NCBI GenBank assembly: GCA_029237695.1
Contig: CM055274.1
Location: 20,325,505-20,389,504 of the forward strand
Origin: Conchocele bisecta
Lineage: Eukaryota > Mollusca > Bivalvia > Lucinida > Thyasiridae
DNA: 64,000 nt
Direction of reading: 5' to 3'
In this document: in pieces, positions 40,736-53,322 of the stretch
Layout: every line of letters starts with the position of its first letter
Numbering within the stretch: the stretch's first letter is position 1
The notes under the pieces: generated by a model
The model's database searches: none
What the model was told of the DNA's origin: nothing
The model's input: only the letters and a program-made list of their open reading frames with translations
Translations under genes and position numbers: made by a program

Positions 40736-42066
40736 GTAAGATTAACCCCAATTTTCTATCTGTAACGCCTCGTCTTGCTTTGTGTTTTCTTGCACGGTGT
40801 TCTTGTCTGTAGCATACTCAAATATCCTTTGAACTATTTTCATGAAACTTCACACATGCACCTCACGTCTCACTTTGATTTGTTCGCACACTGATGTCTT
40901 GTCCGGAGCATAAATGGAATACTCTTTGGAATATTTCCATGAAACTTCGCACATGTACATGTATAGACCACGACCCAAGGGTGTGTCCTGTGCAAGAATG
41001 AGAACTATTGCTCCACAAATGTTCGCGTTGTCTCCCTTTGTGTTTTTTCCACACTTTTACATACAATCCTGTACATGGTATACCGGTTGTGTAATCAACT
41101 CCGACATGTGCGCATTGGTATTTTTATGACAATTATATATTTTTCACAAAATACGGCATTATCATCATAGCCATTTGTTTCACCCTTTTGCATACAATCA
41201 TGTATAGGGAACACAGTTTGTGTAAACAACTCCAACAGCTTTCTGTCAATTAATCCCTCGATGGCCGTATTTTGTGACTGGCGGCACTCTTGTTTTGTGT
41301 ACTTTTGGGTAATAACTCAGAGCTCCAGATAAGCTGCGTATTTGCTTAAATACCCAATTAATATTGCTAAAACCCCAATTGAAATCAGAAGCAGAGAGTA
41401 GCAAAAAGTAATAAAAAAATGGTGGTACCTCTATCACGCTGCAGGAAACAATAAACAGACTACAAATATAGCATATCTTTTCTTATTTTCCATGAAAAGA
41501 CAGCTTGGTATTTCATTATAATTGTCTCTAATGAAATGCCAAGACATGTTTTAATTTCGAAGCAAGCTATTCAATAATTGCTGTCTGTTGATGTGTAAAC
41601 AGTAGTGTGATTTTATTTTACCCAATTTAAAATTTTCGAAATACACAATTGCTTCAGAAATGATGGAGTGACAATACTCAATTACTAATTCCTTACCTGG
41701 AGCCCTGATAACTATAACTATGAAGACATTATTGAAATCCATGCAAGCCTACAATGATGACCTTAGCTGTTGACAACCTCTAAGTAACTGGAATGGATTT
41801 TGACATGTTAATTTTGCAGCCAATCAAATTGTTACAAAATGATTTTCAGACTAGCCCATTTATGAAAAGGAGGTGTTTTTGTTCTCAAAAATGTGAAATT
41901 ACTTGTATTGCAAAAAGTGCACATCCTGATGAGACGGCTCGTCACGAGCCGGCTCATCTGGATGTACACTGTTTGCCAATATCACTATACTGTACTGTTG
42001 AAACGGTTACATAAATAACAATGGCCTGTGGTATCCATATGATATACATTAACTATCATGTCACAG
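40736..42066 (+). other. Inferred intron of the Shisa-like gene
   Basis: GTAAG at 40736 and CACAG at 42066 form consensus splice ends, and the flanking exons are in phase. Inside, no further exon was seen; the region at 41799-41990 is a repeat. Confidence 0.45.
41799..41990. repeat. GATGAGACGGCTCGTCACGAGCC repeat copy
   Basis: Contains CATCCTGATGAGACGGCTCG/CGAGCCGGCTCATCTGGATG (41923-41964), a strong hairpin. Related to 30246 and 61286. Confidence 0.6.
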
Positions 42067-42205
42067 GTGGGTGCCCATTGTTGGAGGTATGTTATTACTG
42101 GTGTTGTTGATCGCCGTGTGCACGTGTTGTTGTTGCTGTTGTCGATGCTGCCGGAAGGGAACGTGTCACACCAGGGTGGAAATTCGACGGTATATAAAAG
42201 TCTAG
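42067..42205 (+). CDS. Host exon: transmembrane and Cys-rich juxtamembrane part
   Basis: In the phase set by the upstream exon it reads WVPIVGGMLLLVLLIAVC, then six Cys in a row and RCCRKGTCH, and stops at TAG 42203. The long membrane helix followed by a palmitoylation-like Cys cluster fits a type I membrane protein. A strong GTAAGT donor lies at 42229, and a second frame stays open to it (VSHQGGNSTVYKSLGTVTIL). The true tail may therefore continue after a one-base frame difference or an alternative splice. Confidence 0.45.
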
Positions 42206-42228
42206 GCACAGTTACGATTCTGGAACAG

Positions 42229-43227
42229 GTAAGTATCGTATAATATATATATGTATATAATGTTCAAGATATGAACTAAATCATGAGTCCGTCATGTTAA
42301 CGGTGACGTTATATGACGTCGTTCAGATTTGTTAACGATCACTTATAGGCGGAGGGGGTTGATACGTCTTTACTTCAATGGGTGGACGTCCTTGGAGATA
42401 CATCTCGTCCTTTGACGGGACATCGTCACCGCATAAGAAGCCCCACTCAGTACGCCCTGTGTTGTGGACCCCATAATCGGATTGGTTAATCGTACTGGCT
42501 GTACGCTATGTCACAAATTGACATGCCGTCGCTGGCTGGGACTACAAAACACCAACGGTGTTGTTACCAGGGTGTAACGTGTTATAGTCTCCATTATAGT
42601 CACAGTAGTGCTCATTAGATCAGTATTACGATTGCATGGCAATACTAATCAACCTCGTAAATTACAATGATGAATCATGATAAATCGCAATGTACACAAC
42701 TATATATCCACTAGTTGGAAGAAGGGGGCTGATGGAATTAATGTGTCGGAGAATGCGATATAACACATTAATGAACAGCCGCTATATCTAGCGTACACAA
42801 ACAATAGATATTCACAGCCATACATGTGAATATCGACGTCGTTCACATTTATTTAACATCAGTAAACAATCATTCAATTGAGACTAGGCCTTACCCTGAT
42901 CAGACTGCCTGTGGCCAACTGCGCTAATTTAATAAAGAGCAACTATGCAAGTATTTTCCTCTGTAGACTCACAGTATTACATTACTGCAGGATTCACCAG
43001 GCTCATCTAAGGCAACAGTGATTGAAATACATTAAACTTCACATCATGTCCTTATTACAGCTGACTGACGTATAAATCAGTGCATTCAGTGCAGAACTGT
43101 CTGATCTGGTCTATCCTGGTCGCAATAGCATTTCCACTATTTACAATACACTGTGAACGTACATGACTTAATACAATGAATGTATAGACGACTTGGATTG
43201 GAGTTTTACATCTGTCCTGTCCAATAT
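42229..43227. other. Host DNA after the exon, no further exon seen
   Basis: Begins with a splice donor. No other coding block was recognised before the fold-back element at 43228. Confidence 0.4.
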
Positions 43228-43562
43228 AGGAATGAATGGCCTTTTTGTGGAATTTAAGTCGCGGGAATACTGAACGAAGGCCGGAAGGCCTCGTCCAGTA
43301 TTCCCGCGACTTTTCCAAGTTTATATCCCCGATAAATTCCACAAACAGGCCATTCATTCCTTATCATTCCAGCATTTGAAATAAATTCATCAATAAAATA
43401 TGTTTATTTTCCGTTTTCTTAAGAATTATTTTAACTGCGTATCACGGTTACGGAAAGTAGTTCGGCGTGGGAGTTTACTGGGATATAAATTTTGGACAGA
43501 GACTTGCTACGGGCCAATCAAATGTTAGGGAATTGTGTAAATATTTTTTTGCTGGAATTATC
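43228..43562. mobile_element. AGGAATGAATGGCC fold-back element with downstream part, copy 1
   Basis: Palindrome 43228-43361 centred on GGCCGGAAGGCC. The left arm lacks about 20 bases (the GGGGATATAAAC part). The following 200 bases (CCAGCATTTGAAATAAATTC to GGGAATTGTGTAAAT) recur after the copy at 62120, so the mobile unit is larger than the hairpin. Confidence 0.75.
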
Positions 43563-45284
43563 ATAGAGTGAATGAAAGTCAAATGGAACATCCACGTTAC
43601 AATTGTTACAGGTTACAATTGACAATATGTTCGTGTATTGTACAGGACGCCTGACACGATATTGGACTATATTGTAATATAAAATTGCATAGCTTAAATT
43701 TAGTAAACATTTCAATCGTTTTCGCACTTCGTTTTCTATTAGAACAAATTAGCTACTACAATTAGTTATTGTTGCATTGAAAGAAAACAACAAGCATATG
43801 TACTTACCAGAATTCCCAGTGAAAACTTGCGTCTCAAATTGATCACAAGAATTGTTGAATGTCCGACTGCTAGAATATGGATACGAGAGTTTATATACAT
43901 ACTCTAGTGCAATAGATTCCTGTGATAGTCCGCGTGTCAATATAAGAACTCCATGCCAACATATGGCTTACAATTCTGCGTACTAAGTGGACTAATGTTC
44001 TAACAGGCAGTCTAGAGATAGCTGGTGAATTAATCTGAAATAATTCAGTCATCAGAAGATATGACCTACTCGGTATTCAGGCAAGCATCCAAGTTTGCAT
44101 AAACAGTGTAAATCACTCAGTGCAAAATCCAATACTGGTGGTACGTGCACGGTTAGCATAAAGCGCTATTCTATACAGCGCAGTATTCCACGTGAGCGAT
44201 ATTTCACACACAAAGACCTATTCGATTGTCGTTACATGGCTATTCGAGTATTGTGTAACCCGTGTTATAAATAATGGATGACAAAGAAGACAGTCGGCTA
44301 CAATTCGTGACAGACATTGTCACGGAGTCATTGTTACAGGAGCCGACCAGTCGAGCAGTAAGTGCACTTTACTCTTTTCAGGCTTTTCAGCAATGACCAA
44401 AGGAAATGTGCGAATGTGTCCTCATGAACGAATCTGTCCGGGTTCGTATTTGCGAGGCCATAAGGCACGAATACATGTATTTCCATGGGAAACGAATATG
44501 TCCGCAGTCATTTCGGGTCAGCTCTAGTTGTTTGGTGAATGTTTGACATACAGCCGAACATGTTCTAAAGGGCACTTCCGAATAGCAATTATTTTTATAC
44601 AGCAGGGACCATTTTGTTTTCCCAATTATTCAATTACCATGATTACTACACAAAATAAACCTGTGAATAAAGGCCAGATTTGTTTCTTCCCATGCCTGGT
44701 CTTATTCACAGGTTTGACTGTATATGCAGCTGTGTCATTTTTGGGTTCTCAGTTAATCCAAACGATGTTTAAACAATAGCGAATACGTCCGTGGACTCAT
44801 TAGCTCGTGAGGACATATTCACACCTTTCAACCCTTTGAGTGCATTTTGACCCTTGAAATTTGATTTTGACTCTTGGAATTTGCAGCGCAGGGGTGAACT
44901 TTGCTATACAAAGCATACTAAATTTGTATTTTACACATAAACTGTCTGGATTGGCCATTTTAGCCCGTGAATTATGTATGCTATTGAATACCCTGTGTTT
45001 CACCTATTCAATCCTACATACCATAAAGCCAATACATGAATATGCAAATACGAAATTCTCTCCGCATTTGCTATCAAAATCGCCTCATCTTTCCATGTCA
45101 TTTATAGAAAATATCAATTTCACATGGTATGTGTCATGTGATTGTCTGAATTTCCTAAAGTATACGTTAGGATTCTGAACTTACTAGCCAAGATGAACTG
45201 ATAACGCGAAAAAATACACTTTTACATTTGTTTGAATGGTTATAAAAACATAAGTTATTTGTATATAAAATGTACATTTCTGAA
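43563..45284. other. Host DNA with one weak exon candidate
   Basis: No supported gene except the candidate exon at 44274-44357. Other open frames lack features. Confidence 0.35.
44274..44357 (+). CDS. Candidate first coding exon, 28 codons
   Basis: ATG 44274 opens MDDKEDSRLQFVTDIVTESL and ends at a consensus GTAAGTG donor (44358) in phase 0. A TATAAATA word lies just before the ATG. No partner exon was recognised, so this is weak support. Confidence 0.25.
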
Positions 45285-45487
45285 ATGTGGCTGTGACTGG
45301 AGAAATGTGGCTTATGGGATTTATGACCAGTGTAGTTGCCGATCAAATAGCACACCCTTGTAATTGTATGCTGATAACGATGTATTTTCCTTGTTAGAAG
45401 TATGACGGGTATTTCATTGCACAGGCTGATCTGGATATACACTGATCGCCAAACCCATAAGCCCCATTTCTCCAGCCACAGCCACAT
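45285..45487. mobile_element. ATGTGGCTGTGACTGGAGAAATG fold-back MITE
   Basis: Left arm GTGGCTGTGACTGGAGAAAT with GCTTATGGG, right arm CCCATAAGCCCCATTTCTCC..AGCCACA. Middle carries GATCTGGATATACACTGATCGCC. Decayed relative at 8598-8770. Confidence 0.75.
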
Positions 45488-46817
45488 ATAACGAACAAAT
45501 CATACCCCTACTTTGATATGCCAAGCTGTCTCCAGGTGTTGTCGTCGCGTCTCACCAACAACACCAGATGATCGCACCGACGAACGCGGCCCATTACGGA
45601 TACGACCAGAACTAGGTCATCAAGCCACGCCCATATTCTTGCTGCTGTATATAGCATGTCATAAAATGCTGCTTAATTCATTGACACGGACATAAAATAT
45701 ATTAATTGATATATTAACATAGTACATTAGTACATGCTCGGGGTACACACTTTTTGTCGCTCCCGCTTGCGGACAGCACGATACAGTCGGCACATTGGCG
45801 TATGTATGTTCATCCGTACGTAAGTATGTACGTTTACTTGCGTCCGGGTTAAAGTGTTTGGTTAAAGCTTTTTTTGTTCGGTATACTCTCAAAGCCTTGG
45901 CGGGTGCGACATGCGGGCTGCGGCCATCTAGTTTGAAAGAAAAATCACAATTTTTCGCAAGGACAATCAAAAATAATTATCTTAGTTATGCACAGAAGTA
46001 TATGTTGTTACCACCAAACAAACAATGCAGATGAATACAGAGTCCTGGTTAGCCGCATTTTGTTTTCATTTCAATTCGTTTATTGGCATTAAACAGCAAG
46101 AAGCACATTTATAGCCATATAACAAACATGTATGATGGTTTCATGGAAATGTATAATCACTAGACATATTAGCCAAGATATATCATTAGGGTAAATCATT
46201 TCACAATCAGTTTGTTGCTAGTCCACTGCATTCTAAACTATTTCTGTCCTCATTAAATTTCATATACTATTTTCATCTTGCTCAACCAGGCTGTATGCCG
46301 CGACCAACCATGCAAACCGTTATAGTAAAACGGTTCAAATGGCGACCACGACCTACACCGAGTGAGAAATATGAACCATATGTAACACTTCCATGTCCAA
46401 TTTTGGATATACCCAGAAGTTATTGGGGTCGGTTTCTATTCAAGCAATTATCATAATGCAGTACTAGACATTGTTCCGCGTGCCAGCCAATGTGCACACC
46501 ACATAGAAATGCATCCAAAACAGCGAGTGGTGACCGATGTTATTTATCAACGTTCACGGTTTCTAGTCCAGCAATTATCATAATACAGTACTAGACATTG
46601 TTCCGTGTGCATGCCGATGTGCATTCTCTGAATCTACGCAAATTAGTTACCATGGTAGTATTGCAGTAAGTTGCTTTTATTTGTGAAATGCCATTTACAG
46701 CTAACAAACGGAACCTTAACGGAATTTGCGATCAGCATTGTCCCAGATTAGCATGCGCAGTTGCACAGACGGATTTAAACATAAGTACATGTAGTTCTAA
46801 AATGGGACTACTTATAG
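45488..46817. other. Host DNA, no gene seen
   Basis: A repeated word, CAATTATCATAATACAGTACTAGACATTGTTCCG, occurs at about 46444 and 46572. No gene supported. Confidence 0.4.
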
Positions 46818-46957
46818 GGAATAGTAGGTTAGTGCCGTGAATGGGAAAAATATCTGGCAAGGCTCAGGAAACGGGATGGGCGAGGCTCTGCCGAGCACAT
46901 CCCGTTTCCGTGCCGCGCCAGATATTTTTTCCCATTCACGGCACTAACCTACTATTC
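46818..46957. mobile_element. GAATAGTAGGTTAGTGCCGTG fold-back element, copy 1
   Basis: A 140-bp palindrome, GGAATAGTAGGTTAGTGCCG on the left and its inverse on the right, centred near GCTCTGCCGAGC. A further shared piece with TGGATATCAAAAATGTTTCA lies at 47009-47055. Confidence 0.8.
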
Positions 46958-47448
46958 TGTTTATCCCGTCAACACCTACAAATGGCTGTAAAATGCAAAA
47001 ATTGTATTGACTGGATATCAAAAATGTTTCACGACACCGTGTTTCACGGCACATACGCACTGTGTTGACGGGATAAATCTGATATTAGGGCAGTGTGTAA
47101 AAATCAGAATGTACTATTGTTGCAAACATTGTGATGTACTTTTTGTCACGTCGCAGCAGATTGTGAGTATTATTATTATTATACTGCCACTTCAATACTA
47201 TGTTCGACCATGTCCAGCTGTTGGTAAACGTTTACTCACGACTGGACATTGTCAATGCTTATTGTTACATTTCTGTTGGAAATATTGTGTAATTTGAGCA
47301 TATATACAGTACTTTCGATACGTTGATAATCTGCTTCATTCAAACAGCTGAATTACATATACATAATGCGGCGCCGCAGTATACGCCACGTGATGCAGCT
47401 ACCCCATCCTCCGCATCAATTTCAAAATTTCAGTAAGACTGTAGTCTA

Positions 47449-47738
47449 TTTCGCCAACATTTCAAAGTATACTTTTCTAGCAAAGTATACTTCGAGGGTG
47501 TAATCATTTATTTTTCCCGAAATGCATTATTTCATATAGAACTAACGACTGCATATATTTGATGATTAAAACTATGCAGACTTATTATACTGAATGTATT
47601 ACATTATCATAGCCAAAATAGCTGTGATAATGTAATAAATTCAGTATAATAAAAAATAATAAATTTATCCTTAAATTGAAAATTTCTCCCTCAAAGAATA
47701 CTTTTCTACATAAGTATACTTTACAATGTTGGTGAAAT
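47449..47738. mobile_element. Fold-back element with AAAGTATACTT arms
   Basis: TATTTCGCCAACATTTCAAAG at the left matches the inverse of ACTTTACAATGTTGGTGAAAT at the right. Inside is a strong hairpin TTATTATACTGAATGTATTAC with loop CCAAAATAGC (47580-47653). Two nested palindromes. Confidence 0.7.
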
Positions 47739-48069
47739 ATGCTATTTCATGAGACATGCATTGTTTAGGTGTTGGCTTGACCCCGGAATGAGTATTGTAT
47801 ACATCATTGTCTACAGCCATAGTCAACAGCACGCGCTGTACATTTGAACACGACTTAGCATTTTCTGAGACTCACCAAAGGAACCTTACATAATTTGCAG
47901 CAGTTGTATGTCATGCATTATATGCTAACTACGCATGCTTTTATTTATAGACCTCGGTTCGTTACTTCAACCTGTGACTACACATGCTTTTATGATCTAA
48001 AGCTGCCATTATTCACCTGTGGATTGAATTGTCTATATGATCACACCATTTATTTGGGGAATCATATAG

Positions 48070-48200
48070 AGAATAGTAGGTTAGTACCGTGAATGGGAAA
48101 ATATATCTGGCAAGGCTTAAGAAACGGGATGGGCGAGGCTCTGCAAGGTCGTATTGACAGGATATCAAAAATGTTTCACGGCACCGTGTTTCAAATATAT
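48070..48200. repeat. GAATAGTAGGTTAGT element, copy 2, internally deleted
   Basis: Starts with the same left arm as 46818, keeps GGGATGGGCGAGGCTCTGC, and then jumps to the GATATCAAAAATGTTTCACG part, losing the right arm. Confidence 0.7.
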
Positions 48201-48288
48201 GGTTTCCCCACAACAGTGAGCGGGCTAATTTTTAGGGTTATTATGGCAGTAGTGGTCTAATCACAATAACAATGTATTTGGATACAAT

Positions 48289-48339
48289 TTGCTTCGGGAA
48301 ACACCCCGGTTTCCCGAAGCAAGTTGTGTCCAAATATTT
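48289..48339. repeat. Hairpin GATACAATTTGCTTCGGGAAAC
   Basis: Inverse arm GTTTCCCGAAGCAAGTTGTGTC with a short CACCCCG loop. Confidence 0.75.
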
Positions 48340-48369
48340 AGTCTTAATACGGTAGTACATGTAACAGAC

Positions 48370-48436
48370 TGTCATAATTTTGAACTTACAAACATTTTAG
48401 TTGTACGAAGGTTAGTGAAGCGGTCCCAGGTTATGG
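48370..48436. repeat. Partial GTTTCACTAAACTTCGTA MITE (right arm only)
   Basis: GACTGTCATAATTTTGAACTTACAAACATTTTAGTTGTACGAAGGTTAGTGAAGCGG, the right half of the family at 53717. Confidence 0.6.
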
Positions 48437-48439
48437 TCG

Positions 48440-51009
48440 ATGGGGTGCAAGTGGTGGATTGAGTTTGACAAGGGCAGAGCATGAAAATTCCACTCGTCCG
48501 CTCGTCCTGACGAGTGGGAATGCATGCAGGACGAGTAGAAATTCTGAGTTTTCTAAATTTTAATCTCTGTCGAAGTAAGGATGACTGAAAAATTGAACAA
48601 TTTCATGCAGAGTGCAGGAGCATCCTTCCCCGGCAAACATATTGATTAGTGATTTTAAACCTATGCTTTTCACATATAGTTATTTCCTTCAGAAAAACGA
48701 TAGTAAGTAAAATACATACCTAACCAATTTTTATGGGGTGGGTTCATACCCCTTGCGCCTCCTTCGCTATTCCACTGTGGTACTGTTGCGTATGTCGTGA
48801 CTGTGAAATTGAAACAGTTGATTGAAACACTTATTTTGTCTATAATTATCAATATTGTATACATATTACTCGTACGTCTGAATTACCTTTGATTTAATTG
48901 TGGGGGTTTGCTCTTGTTTAAAGCTACTTAAACTGACACAGGAATTTAATCTTTCACTAACATAAAAAATAATACTACTATCTGTTACACGTTTTGCTGC
49001 CGACGAACTTTTGGCCATTACAAATATAGTTAAATATAAGTACTTTTTTATCAATAATAAAAAATTCACCCTCCACAATAACATTCATTTAATGAAATTC
49101 AGTTAAATATTTATTTTATTGCGAAAAAATATTTTCCTATTGGAATTTAACATGGTGGCTAAAAATAGATTTTTACAAAAAATAATTTTGGAATTTGTGA
49201 ACCGATTTTCAAAATCTAACCTTGTTTTCTTAGTTACATACTTTCCAAGCTATCTCGACAGGTTTCGGAGTTAATGTCCAACATTTTTCGTTTTTTGACT
49301 CCTCCCCAACGTCTTCCACCTCTTTTTCCCCCATGGTTTTTCGCTATAAAATCAATATTTGCTGGAATTTGAAGAAACACTTTTTTTTGGGGAGGGTGAC
49401 TTTTTTTTTTTTTTGGTGAAAAAGTACTTCCATTTAAATATTTTTTAGATTTAATGTGTTTAATAGCCAAAAGTTTGTCGGCAAAAAAAACGTGGAAAAG
49501 ACAGTAATTTATGTAAAAATCTATGCACAAACAGTGATATGTTGTTTCGTGTTTGCTATAATATTCATACATATATATATGGGTCGCGCTCTGTGAAAAC
49601 CGGCCTTAATGACAAAATTTTCAATTTGCACTTTTTTACATTTTTGGATGCGGACACCTTTCGCAAACAATATGCTGAAAAGAAAATGCAAATATGTGTC
49701 ATAGTTTTTGTTTTGTCTCATTTTTTGTAGCACCATGTCACTCACGCAAGGAAAAAAAAGTAACATCATCGAGAAAATGACGTTATTGAAACGCTGACGT
49801 TTGTACAATGCAACATAACAGCCTACAGCCTACAGTAGAAATGCGTGTTCATAGAATCATTGACTGTGGTTCCTGTAAACTGTATTTGCTGATAAGTTTC
49901 ACTGAATGTATCTACAACTGTTACTATGAATACTATCAAACATCGAACAGAATAAAACTATGATTACATGTAGTGAACAAACCAAACGCACCACTATCAA
50001 TGTTAAATCTATAATTAGCCGACATGTGACCTCGTAATTTGCTACTATCGCCAACTATCACAGATTATGCATATGCATGTACCGTCAGAAAGATACATTG
50101 TAATTATTTGAGAATTTAGTTCAGAATCTAATTGACGTTATTTACGTAACAGTTAATTGTGACATCACTTATTGATGTAGACATTACGTCACTCATCAAG
50201 GACCTAACACAAACAACTAAACGACATTCCTGGTGTTTGAAATTGAAAAATCTGTGACTAATTCTGTAGAAATGAATGGCCTGAATTTGGTTAGAATTTG
50301 GATAGGCCTATATGGCTGCACATATCAATGACTTCAGCGCCAGATGGTGTATAGAGGGTAGTCAGACATCCCCGGGGAGTTTTAAACAAATTAAAAATCG
50401 ACTGTCCATACCCGACTCTCGGAAATAAATTTACCTCGTACATGTACTAGCAGGTAGGAGGTCTATGGAAAAATCCTGCGCTGACCCCCACTCCCTCGGC
50501 TGCCCACCGCCGCGCCACTGCCCCCATATCGAGAGGGCAGATATTGTTATATTAGGCGTGTCAGCTTAAAACAGTTATTGTGTGGGCTACCCGTCTCGAT
50601 CATGTCTATGAATTTACTGCCGGTACTGATTTTTTATATAAGTTTCTTCAAATTTTAAAAATGTACGCATTTATCAACCGTACTTTGTATATTCCTTCAT
50701 ATGTTTGTATTTGCGTGACTGATGCCCGCGCGACAGCATGCGTATTTATTTAGTAAGTGGAATGTATAGTTGTTAAAATAAAAAGTGGACAACAGAACAT
50801 TCAGGGCAAAATTATCCATTACTGTGTATTTTTAAATGTGTGTCGGTTTGAATTTTTGATAAATGGTTTACCATTTGAAAACAAATATATATACATGTAC
50901 ATAAACCTGTCAATGTCGGGAAAATGTGTCGATGTGACATACATGATTGTATAATTGTTATAAAATGTTCCGGCAGTAAGCATAATCGTACTGGTGCATG
51001 TATATGTGG
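48440..51009. other. Host DNA, no firm gene
   Basis: A minus-strand open frame from 49018 to 48888 starts MAKSSSAAKRVTDSSIIFYV and ends at a possible GTAATT donor; it is only a possible exon. The rest shows nothing recognisable apart from homopolymer runs near 49380-49415. Confidence 0.35.
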
Positions 51010-51085
51010 GGTGTTCTCACTTTCCCAACATTCTGTATTTCAGGTAGACATTTGGATTTTTTGCATGTTGGGAAAGTGAGACACT
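51010..51085. repeat. Inverted TTGGGAAAGTGAGA words
   Basis: TCTCACTTTCCCAACAT (51014) and ATGTTGGGAAAGTGAGAC (51064) form a hairpin. The same word is repeated directly at 52672-52730. Confidence 0.65.
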
Positions 51086-51462
51086 ATTGTTAAGCTTAAC
51101 AATGGACCTAGTTGGTGATAATTGGTCAAAATAGCTATTCTGCACAGCAGAAAGTTATATACCACAATTTGGGTTAAAGTAAAGTAAACGTGTGTATAAA
51201 CATGACTTTATTAGCTAGTAAATGTTTTAAATATGTACATGTAAGGAATTATTAAATCAAGCAGGAAACAAATACGTCACAATTTGTATTATGTAGATCC
51301 TGATCAGCTCGGACTACTAAAGTTAGCTTAGCACTTTTGTACACTATATTCTATTAAAGTACAGTGTAGTTCCTGATCAGAAGTAACTTTTATTTAACAT
51401 ACATATGTATTTTAAAATGTGTAGATGCTGATCAGTATGAGTTTCAACATGCTGCAATTATA

Positions 51463-51617
51463 AGGAATGAATGGCCTTTTTGTGGAATTTATCGGGGATA
51501 TAAACTTGGAAAAGTCGCGGGAATACTGGACGAAGCCTTCCGGCCTTCGTCCAGTATTCCCGCGACTTTTCCAAGTTTATACCCTGATAAATTTCACAAA
51601 AAAATCCATTCATTCCT
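51463..51617. mobile_element. AGGAATGAATGGCC fold-back element, copy 2
   Basis: A near-perfect palindrome of about 155 bp centred on TTCGTCCAG/GGCCTTCG. Together with copy 3 it lies in a local tandem duplication of about 213 bp. Confidence 0.85.
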
Positions 51618-51676
51618 ATAGTATTTTAAAATGTGTAGATCCTGATCAGTATGAGTTTTAACATGCTGCAATTATA

Positions 51677-51831
51677 AGGAATGAATGGCCTTTTTGTGGA
51701 ATTTATCGGGGATATAAAACTTGGAAAAGTCGCGGGAATACTGGACGAGGCCTTCCGGCCTTCGTCCAGTATTCCCGCGACTTTTCCAAGTTTATACCCC
51801 GATAAATTTCATAAAAAAGCCATTCATTCCT
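51677..51831. mobile_element. AGGAATGAATGGCC fold-back element, copy 3
   Basis: Same as copy 2 with a few base differences; both are preceded by GATCAGTATGAGTTT.AACATGCTGCAATTAT. Confidence 0.85.
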
Positions 51832-52064
51832 ATAGCATTTTAAAATGTGTAGATGCTGATCAGCTATGAGTTTGAAAACAACAATGTAGGTCATAACAAC
51901 ACCACTAAAACAACTCAATTTTTGTTGCGATTGAAACAATATATTTCTTCATAAAATGAAACACCACCTATTTGTGTTTATTGTCTCAATTTAATGAGAT
52001 GTGACGCTTCATCGGCATACTCTGTAACGTTATTATTAACACAATTACTGTGTTTCATCTTAAA

Positions 52065-52562
52065 GGTACATGCCCACTTTGTAGGCACAAAATGTTCTTT
52101 ATAGGAATTAAATAAGTGTACAATTGTGTCAATATTCCACCAGTTCTAAAGATTACGAGTTGCCGCTATACAGATATAATCATTTAGTAATATTTATTTT
52201 ACTGATAGTGACGCGCGTTGGTATCAGGCTACTTTCATATGCAAATGAGGCATGTCATTTTTTTTAACTATTTATATTAATTAAATTGTTTAACTATTTA
52301 TATTAATTAAATGCGTCACTTGAAAAAATTATATTTTCGACAGATTATAAAGTATGATAATTGCACATCAAAACATAAATACAGAGAATAAATAGTAATG
52401 TCTATTAACATTTTAAGGAAACACGGTTATCGCCCCTGATATCAGTGTGGGAAGTTACGTCTGATATAAAATGTATAATAATGCCAATCAATACGTGGGG
52501 TAATGGCGAATGAATGTTTATTTTGCCAGAACATTTCTCAGATGATGTCTCTGATGTAAACG
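52065..52562. mobile_element. GTACATGCCCACT element, copy 1 (right end missing)
   Basis: Shares about 480 bases with 59889-60371, including GGAATTAAATAAGTGTA, CCACCAGTTCTAAA, ACACGGTTATCGCCC and GATGTCTCTGATGTAA. Similarity stops before the right inverted end. Confidence 0.75.
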
Positions 52563-53048
52563 ACACTGGACACATGTTAAAATTGTTAATTTATAATTAA
52601 ATATGTGTGTAATGCAACTTTAAGCCCAGCAGTATACCCAACATACAGATAAGTCAAAGGTGTGAAAGTCAAATGTTGGGAAAGTGAGACAGTCTAGACG
52701 GACCAAAAATCAAAATGTTGGGAAAGTGAGATACAACCGTATATGTACACACTGTATCCTCTCGTCGGGAATAATTAATTTGTAAACGAAATTTTCAATT
52801 TTTGCGTTTCAGAAAAAGTACATTCAACACCTTAAGCTTTGTAAACAAAGAAATGAGTGACCAACCAAGCCATGCTAAAAAGCACCGTGGCGTACGTACA
52901 TGTATTTTAAAGTCATGTCTGCACACTATATAATCACGTCAGTTATTTACACACTAAATTTGTACCGACCACAAAATTGCGACATTTGTTTGAAGCGTCT
53001 CGTTTGAATTTAGACGCGTTGAATCTGAAAATATAGAAGTTGTGTATT
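52563..53048. other. Host DNA with two TTGGGAAAGTGAGA words
   Basis: ATGTTGGGAAAGTGAGAC at about 52674 and ATGTTGGGAAAGTGAGAT at 52713, matching the hairpin at 51010. No gene seen. Confidence 0.45.
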
Positions 53049-53322
53049 CCAGGGCGGATTCACGTAGGGGAAAACCCGGTGCGCGTCCCCCTAAAAGTTT
53101 AGGCGAGTAAAGATATGTTTGCTCTAAAATGCGTTATAACGCAGGAAAATGGGGATTAGACATCACAAATATTCAGGAGGGCATACCGCCGGACCCACCT
53201 AGCAGTCTCCCGAGCTCCGCTTGGTCGACGAACAAACGGTGCTAGTTCGAAAATATAGTAAACTGTTTCAATTAAGAAGTCCCGCCCCCCGCCCCCTAAC
53301 CTGAAATCCTGGATCCGCTCCT
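53049..53322. mobile_element. Possible hAT-like MITE (CAGGGCGGAT..ATCCGCTCCTG)
   Basis: CCAGGGCGGATTCACGTAGG at the left and CCTGGATCCGCTCCTGG at the right resemble the common CAGGGGCGGATCCAGG ends of animal hAT-type MITEs. A clean 8-bp duplication is not evident. Confidence 0.4.
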
